A program made the position numbers and the translations under genes. Below are positions 57,546-64,000 of a DNA stretch of 64,000 nucleotides, one piece after another. Each line of letters starts with the position of its first letter. Positions within the stretch are counted from its first letter, which is position 1. Source of the DNA: Hepsetus odoe (lineage: Eukaryota; Chordata; Actinopteri; Characiformes; Hepsetidae); NCBI GenBank assembly GCA_017165825.1, contig CM029366.1:27135862-27199861 (forward strand), read 5' to 3'. The notes under the pieces were generated by a model. It was not told the origin of the DNA and ran no database searches. It worked only from the letters and a program-made list of their open reading frames with translations.

Positions 57546-59309
57546 GAAAATCAATGGTCCATAAGGGGATCGAACCCGTGACCTTTCCATTAATAGCAAC
57601 ACACTCTGATTAAGCTTACCAGCCAGTTTAGGTGGGGCAGTGCTTGCAGAGCTTCTTGTTCCAATAAGAATGGAATCAGGCAGATTCTGCCTTTATAAGT
57701 CCGTGTCTGTATTTTTGTTTCTCATATGGCTCATATGTTTTGTCGCGGTCTTGTCCTAAGCTTAGCCCTGCCTCTGCCTTCGTGTGTGCACCAGTGTTTT
57801 ATTGGTAACCCCCCTACAGGTGTTCCTTCTTCATGGTGTCTTCATCACCACATCTCATCTTTGTCTTACCTTGTATTGCTTTGCCTGTGTTCGAAAGTTT
57901 ACATACATGCTGCTGCTGTTGCCCCATTCATCATATGAAGAGATCTTCTTCTTCAAGAGCGCTGATTAGATTTCAAACTGTCCAGAGTGATTCTCTGTGT
58001 TTTGCCTTTTGAGCTCTTGGGATGAACTTCAGTGCCCATGCTGACCTTGTAAGGATAAGCAGGTGAATGGAAGAATAAATGAATGATCAGGCAGCTAAGG
58101 TGTTACAGTATCTCTTCATTGAAAGTAAAAGTAAAAAGTGTTAGAAAAAAATTGCCATGCTAATGATATATTAACGCACAATCTAGCCTTGAATTTAAGA
58201 TGAACTGCTGCACTTTGCCATAAACTCGTCCTCGTGGTTTCATTTATAAACGCATAATCTGCTGAATTAAAGAGTCTGTTGTTAAGAAGATTAGCTGAAC
58301 AAGATTAGCTTTTTATTATGTAATCAGTATACCATGACTGTGTTTCTCCTTGAAATCAAATAAATAAAAAAAATTCTAAATATATCAACATTTTCCAAGT
58401 ACTTTATCATCTTAATAATCCAGTAAGCAGACTATATAAAACAATCGATCACTGATCATATGGAATAAATAAAGGTCTCATTGTAGATGCTGTACATTGT
58501 GGCCCTGGTTTGCGGAAAGTTATCTCTTTCTTTTTCCTGCTTAATTTCTGTGAGAGCACGAATGTTAATTAGGTTGAGTAAAAGCAGCCAGAAATCCATT
58601 GTGCAGTGATTGTCCCTCAGGCTAACTTTTTCTTATCTCTGCGTGAGATGTTAATTGTTGTTAATGCTCGCTTTTTTCAGTTGATGACAATTGTAACATC
58701 TATTATTAATTTCTTCAGCAAAGCAGCCAATTCACTTCACATTAACTGTGAACCTGATTAAACAGTACTGAAACCAGCCGGCTCACTCTTTGCTCTTTTG
58801 GCTACACTTCATTATTGCTTTAAGAAACACACCATCAAGCGCATACTTATATGGTCTCTTTTATAGTCAGACCAAAGAGTCTCAAGCTGTCTGCAATAAA
58901 ATGAATCTTGCATCAGTTTACTTGCAAATACCCTTGAATTCTCAGTTCCCAGATTCAGGAGAGATGTACGGATCCTTTTGTACATACAAAAAGATGTGTG
59001 TTCCCTTAATGGCCAATTTATGAAACCTGCAACACAGACTGAGGGAGGATAATACAAAACAAGGAAGCATCATATAAAGTTTGGGTGAAAGTATTAGAAG
59101 GGTGGCTGCTTACATATTGCTTTCAATCTACTAATGATTGTGTAACTAGTAGCAGCAGAACCCTGAAAATAAAGCATTTAGAGAATATTTAGATTTTCCT
59201 GCACCCACCTAAAAACAGCTTTCTTTTTATTACATTAAAAAAAACAATCTGGCTATATTTAATTATTATTACGGCAGAGCAACTAAGCTTAGTCTTAATT
59301 TTGCATGAT
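57546..59309. other. mostly unclassified; RTE tail remnant near 58020-58085
   Basis: The stretch 57650-57990 may be a worn LTR-like repeat. GATGAACTTCAGTGCCC and CCTTGTAAGGATAAGCAGGT at 58020-58063 are an RTE-type tail remnant. From 58090 to 59309 nothing was recognised. Confidence 0.4.
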
Positions 59310-59321
59310 TATTATGGTAAT

Positions 59322-59435
59322 CAGGCTGGCGACCTGTCCAGGGTGTGTCCCCGTCCTTCGCCCTGTGTGAGCTGGGATGGACTCCAGCACCCCTCGCGAC
59401 CCTGATTAGGACAAGCGGCCCAGAAAATGACTGAC
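59322..59435 (+). mobile_element. 5'-truncated retroelement tail with 12-bp target duplication
   Basis: Contains only the tail GGCGACCTGTCCAGGGTGTG, GGGATGGACTCCAGCACCCC, GACAAGCGGCCCAGAAAATG, ACTGAC. Flanked by TATTATGGTAAT at 59310-59321 and 59436-59447. It can be a truncated group A SINE or a truncated RTE-type LINE; the piece is too short to tell. Confidence 0.88.
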
Positions 59436-59452
59436 TATTATGGTAATAATAC

Positions 59453-59557
59453 CTCCTTCACTTCGACCGCTTGCATGTCTTCTCTCACCACGTCCATGAA
59501 CCTCCTCTTTGGTCTTCCTCTTCTCCTCTTGCCAGGCAGCTCCATCTTCAACATCAT
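59453..59557 (-). pseudogene. RTE-type LINE C-terminal fragment
   Basis: CTTCTCTCACCACGTCCATG, AACCTCCTCTTTGGTCTTCC and AGGCAGCTCCATCTTCAACA are the complement of the RTE GRPK.RF.DVV.ED coding segment. Only about 100 bases survive. Confidence 0.8.
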
Positions 59558-60324
59558 AAAATATGAATTTGAAATCATGAAATGCTCATTGTGTCTTCTC
59601 TATTGGAATTTGTTCTTATTTTCAAGTTGAAAAGCAACTAAACTCATGCATTTCACTGTAACCCCAGTGGTTAGGAGATGGATTTCTATTGTTTAGGGCA
59701 TCTTGTTCTAAATATAGCTTTCACAATCAGTCACTTATGAGAGGTGGTGTCTTCAGATGGCCTGTTAGACCATTTTTTCTTCAGTATGTCCAAGGCAGCC
59801 AATACATGTCTGTGTGTGTTTCTGTGCTGTTGTCACAAACACTCACTCTTAGCCTCAGCCCCAGTGGGCCCATTATGAGATGCTCATATGATGAAAATGC
59901 ATGAGCTGCAATCCCCACTCCGAATGTCCGTTCATTTGGAGGACAGCAAAGGGACTTTTTTTCTGAAACCTAACAACCTTCTAGCTTTTAGCTGCCTACT
60001 GCCATCAGCATAATTAGGTTGAGCGGCTGCATTTCACCCTCCCATTCACATGTCCTTGGGAGAACTGATGGCTATAGATATTGACAAACTGAGCGCATGG
60101 CTGATGGGGGTGGGATGTCGGGTTTGAGAGAGAAGAGTGTTCAGAAGGGACTGTCACTGACAGTGTGTATAGATTCAGAGGATCTCCTCTGGTATTTAAC
60201 AGCACAAAAGGCCTGCTTTGTTCTTAGCTGTTAGCTTTTTGTCTAGTGTAAATTTAAACGTATTCAAAGTTGTCATTGTGCAATAGAGAGATGAGTTTAG
60301 GCCCTATTATGTTTTAATCTTCAT
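59558..60324. other. stretch without recognised features
   Basis: No exon or repeat was supported. Confidence 0.4.
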
Positions 60325-60712
60325 CATCTTTCGGCTGCTCCCGTTTAGGGTTCGCCACAGTGGATCATCCGTTTCCCATTTCTTCCTGTCCTCTGCATCT
60401 TCCATCTTCAAACCGACCACCTCCTCTCTCACCACATCCATGAACCTCCTTTTGGTCTTCCTCTTTTCCTCTTTCCTGGCAGCTCCATCCTCAACATCCT
60501 CCTCCCAATTTAATCCTCATCTCTCCTCTGGACATGTCCCAAACATGCTTCTCTAACTTTGTCTCCAAAACGTCCAACCTGAGCTGTCCCTCTAATACAC
60601 TCATTTTTAATCCTGTCCATCCTCGTCACACCCAACAAAAATCTCAGCATCTTTAACTCTGACACCTCCAGCTCTGCCTCCTGTCTTTTTGCCAGCACCA
60701 CTGTCTCTTAAT
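60325..60712 (-). pseudogene. RTE-type LINE 3' fragment
   Basis: Minus strand: LAKRQEAELEVSELKMLRFL, LGVTRMDRIKNECIRGTAQV, GRFGDKVREACLGHVQRRDE, then the GRPK region in another frame and the 3' end CTGTGGCGAACCCTAAACGG. 5'-truncated near 60712. It is the longest and least worn RTE C-terminal copy in the window. Confidence 0.88.
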
Positions 60713-63700
60713 GTTTCAGTATTGATGTTATCTTTGTGTGTTTGAACTGTTTAGCTTTTTATATGATCAAACACTCTTTTATTTACATTTTTTGAATTGA
60801 ATCAGTAATAGAAATTATATTTTATATCCAAGAAAAGGCCCTGTAAAGCAAATACGAAGACTATTTCTCTATATAAAATCTACTTTCCAGCCAGTTTGTA
60901 TTGCTTATCTTCAGTTTACACCAAGGCTATATGTGCCATTTCCTGGACCTTCTTTTCATATTTGACCACAGTTGGCATTCTAACACCATTGGGAAACAAT
61001 CCCAGAGTTCCATGTTGCCCAGACTGCGAATCTGGCAACGCTGCATCAAACCAAATCTTATGAACCGTCCAGAGAAAATCAAGCCAGACAATGCACAAGC
61101 ATCTCCACAGAGACATCACCCCAGGCTCACCTCTTTCTCACAAGCACCGAAATGCTGCACAGACATAAACATGAGCTCGTTTTGGAAATGCGACAGGTTA
61201 AAATGAGCTGCACCTGCATTTTGTTTGAAAGACTTACCCTTATTACAATATGCATTTAATTCAAAAAGCAATCCCACTACTTTCTGCCTTCAGGCTTAAA
61301 ATCAGAGAACTAGCAGAGGGGGTGTGCACAAATCTCTGCAAGCAAAAAAAAAAAAAAGAAAAAATCCTAATAGTTTGGACACAGTCCACATGCCTCAGCA
61401 TTTTTTAATCAATTCAGAGTTTAGACAAATTGAAGAAGTCGGCGCTCTTCCTCCTCCCGCCTTTCAGGTCAGCATCTGCACATGATTCCCTTACTCTCTG
61501 TCTCTAATACTAAGCGAGTGAGTCAGTACCTTTTAAATGCTTAACTCACAGTGCCTGTGGCGGCTGGAAGGCAGCAGCAGAAATGTAAAACAGTCCAAGA
61601 ACAGTTCTTGCACAGCAGATTTCTGCTGAAATTCAAAATCCAAGCTGCCTAATCCCAAAATGGCCTAATTACAGGCTGCAAACCTATGAATGTGCTACTA
61701 TTTTTCTCCTCCACATTCAAAGAACTTGCCCTAAGTAAGTACGGTCTTCGTCAGATATATTTTAGTACACATGGCTTGAAGTTATTAGAACACTCTGGTT
61801 TACACTTAAAGATGCAGACCACTGGGATCAAGCTACTGAACGCCATCGCCTGTGTACCGTATACTCTATAAACTGAAGCAAAACACACATGAAAAACAAA
61901 ACATCTTTCTTAACCTCAAGTTATGACGTTTGTGTGACATTATCATTCATTTTAACATGACATATTTCCAACGCTGTAAAGCACCATGTATCATTTTATT
62001 CAAAAGCTGCTGAAATACTCTTTATAACTTCACTATAACTGGCTTGCACAAAACTGTGTTAGGCAGGTACATGCAAATATGCTGACATCACAAACAATAA
62101 TGAAATAACTTGCCTTTGCCGCTTTGCCTCTGATAAAGATGGTATGGACTGCTATATTATTAATTTTAGCAATGCTTACAAACTATATCAAATATTGGCC
62201 TTTTACCAACTCAATTTACTCTCAGTCTACACCAATCAATGGCTTATTTTATCCTTTGTCATTGTCTTGATCAAGTTATTCATGAACAACGCAGGGTCCT
62301 AACCATTAGCAATTATCAGTGGAGTGTTATTCTGAGCATAAGCCAACACAAAGCAGTGAGAAGTATGCAGATATGCTTAGCATGTTTGGGGAAAAGGGAA
62401 GATAACGTTTATGGAAAGCGAGAGAAAGAAAGACTCATCAGAATATCAATAGGAATTTTCTAATATGCCACTCTATTAGCATGCCTTCATCCGAGCCCAT
62501 TCTCATACTGACCTCAGGTAACTTCAATCATTTACAGCAAATAGCCCCATAAAAATCTTTGCTTTTGATACAAAATGATCTCTTCTGGACAATTTTACTG
62601 ATATCAAGCTATGTAATATAATAATGTATGTATGTGCAATGCATAATTTCTTTTTGTGATAATGTTTTATGCACATAAAAAGGTTAACCATGACTCTGTT
62701 CTTGATTTACAATGCATGAATCAAATTAATTTCATATACTGTATTTTGCTGCCTCAATAAATGATACATAATTGATGCATTCAACCATATATTATGCACA
62801 AACTGTCAACATGTGAAATCAACTGAAAAAATAATAAAGTGCTGCTATATTTAGAGGCACATGGTAGTCTTTGGGGAGAGGACTTGCCCTTAGACTGCTT
62901 AAATCATGCTGCTGGCAGAAATACATGAGAAAGATATCACTTTTGATTAATGTTGATTGAAATGGGATTCCCATGAGAAAACCTTCTTTTGGATTTACAG
63001 ACCTAATCCAAATCATTGATCTGTAGAAGCGGAGTTTGCAACAAGTCTCGGTTTTTCGAGGCTGATGTTGTCCAACCATTTTCCCTTAAAGCAACTGTCT
63101 GAATATGTCACAACTATGTGTCATATGTCACTGTGCCTGATCAATATGCTATATTTTAAATGTGAGCAAAAATGAATATATTTATACTGTGAAGTGAAGT
63201 TTTAAATCAACAAGCATGGGTAAAATATCACATAGATATTTTTATGTGAACAAATTCCTGTATAATGTGCAACATTACTGCTACATGCTGCACATTCAGC
63301 TACTGCCTCAGATGTGGCTCAGAACATGTATCTTGATATTCACTATTCAGAAATGTTGTACCTCTGTTTAAGCATCATTGACTATTAAAGATGAAATTTA
63401 AATAGCCTGTAGAAGAAGTCGAGTAGATACTGTCCATTCTAAAGCATGAGACAATGGGATGATAAAGTCTTCGCACATGCAAGTATTTCTCCATAAATAC
63501 AAAACGCCAGCTTCAATGATGCAGCGTTCAAGAATTTAAAAAATAAAAGTTTTATTTCTTAAAAAAAAAAACATAAATAAAAAAACAGTTCTGCATTTAC
63601 ACGAGTACTGCCTGACACCAAAAGTGTATAACAGTTACATGTAGCTGCTGACTAATGCCATATGGTAGCTACTGGGGGGTTTAGAGCAGTGGTAGCGCAG

Positions 63701-64000
63701 AGTATAGTGTCTTTATAGGGATTTAATTGAGTTAATTGTTGTCATTTCAAAATGCGACTATATAAGAAATCCCTGGGGCCTTTTTCTCTTTTTCCAAAAA
63801 TCCTTTGGGGCCCCCAAGCATTTTCTTGGTTTGCTGCTGCTTGACGCAGTACGTCCATGTCCCCAGCAAGGTCATCTGAGAAACTGAAACTTTTTTGTTG
63901 TTTTTTTTTATGGAAATAATTTCAAGCAATTAAAATGAAATGAAATGAGACTTAAATGCTCCAGTAGGCTGTAGGTTGTCTGATTTCAACAAAAGTTAAA
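60713..64000. other. stretch without recognised features
   Basis: AT-rich. A 101-codon plus frame at 60901-61206 has no motif I recognise. A-run at 61348-61361 and 63559-63570. No exon, RNA gene or classified transposon was supported. Confidence 0.4.

Noticed and set aside
57560..57590. GGATCGAACCCGTGACC, complement of a tRNA B box, possible tRNA gene
   Set aside because: No A box or cloverleaf at the right distance; probably a remnant of a SINE head beside a group B copy.
60901..61206. 101-codon plus-strand frame with polar end
   Set aside because: No splice signals or recognised motif; the opposite strand is equally open.

Overview
The window is teleost-fish nuclear DNA: AT-rich, intron-containing, and dense in fish-type transposable elements (tRNA-headed SINEs with a V-SINE-like core, RTE- and L2-type LINEs, Tc1-like DNA transposons, many microsatellites). 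The lineage cannot be fixed further from sequence alone.

Region 1 (1-16.5 kb) holds one recognisable gene on the minus strand, the orthologue of human CFAP20DC (C3orf67). Its start codon is at 15915, and coding exons can be followed leftwards with consistent reading phase to 295. There the gene runs off the left edge after about 591 codons. Notable points are a GC-AG intron forced by reading phase, a candidate 21-nt microexon, a 78-bp CT repeat right against a 5' splice site, and an RFX X-box-like motif upstream of the start codon, fitting a ciliary gene. Introns carry SINEs and an old Tc1-like copy.

Region 2 (16.5-64 kb) is gene-poor. It contains degenerate Tc1-like elements (one interrupted by two successive SINE insertions), several RTE-type LINE fragments on both strands (one carrying a short Tc1-like element with 60-bp terminal repeats), a nearly full-length L2/CR1-type LINE at 42.8-45.6 kb broken by small deletions, and many SINE copies. 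Three SINE groups share a tRNA-like head and core but carry three different 3' tails.

A few plus-strand stretches look coding but could not be assigned: a 217-codon frame at 31.4-32.1 kb, a phase-consistent exon set at 35.07-37.48 kb ending in a stop, and a two-exon set at 53.64-54.22 kb ending in a stop. In human, CFAP20DC lies next to FHIT; no FHIT exon was recognised here, so the rest may be intergenic DNA beside cfap20dc. No rRNA, tRNA gene, CRISPR or prokaryote-type system is present.
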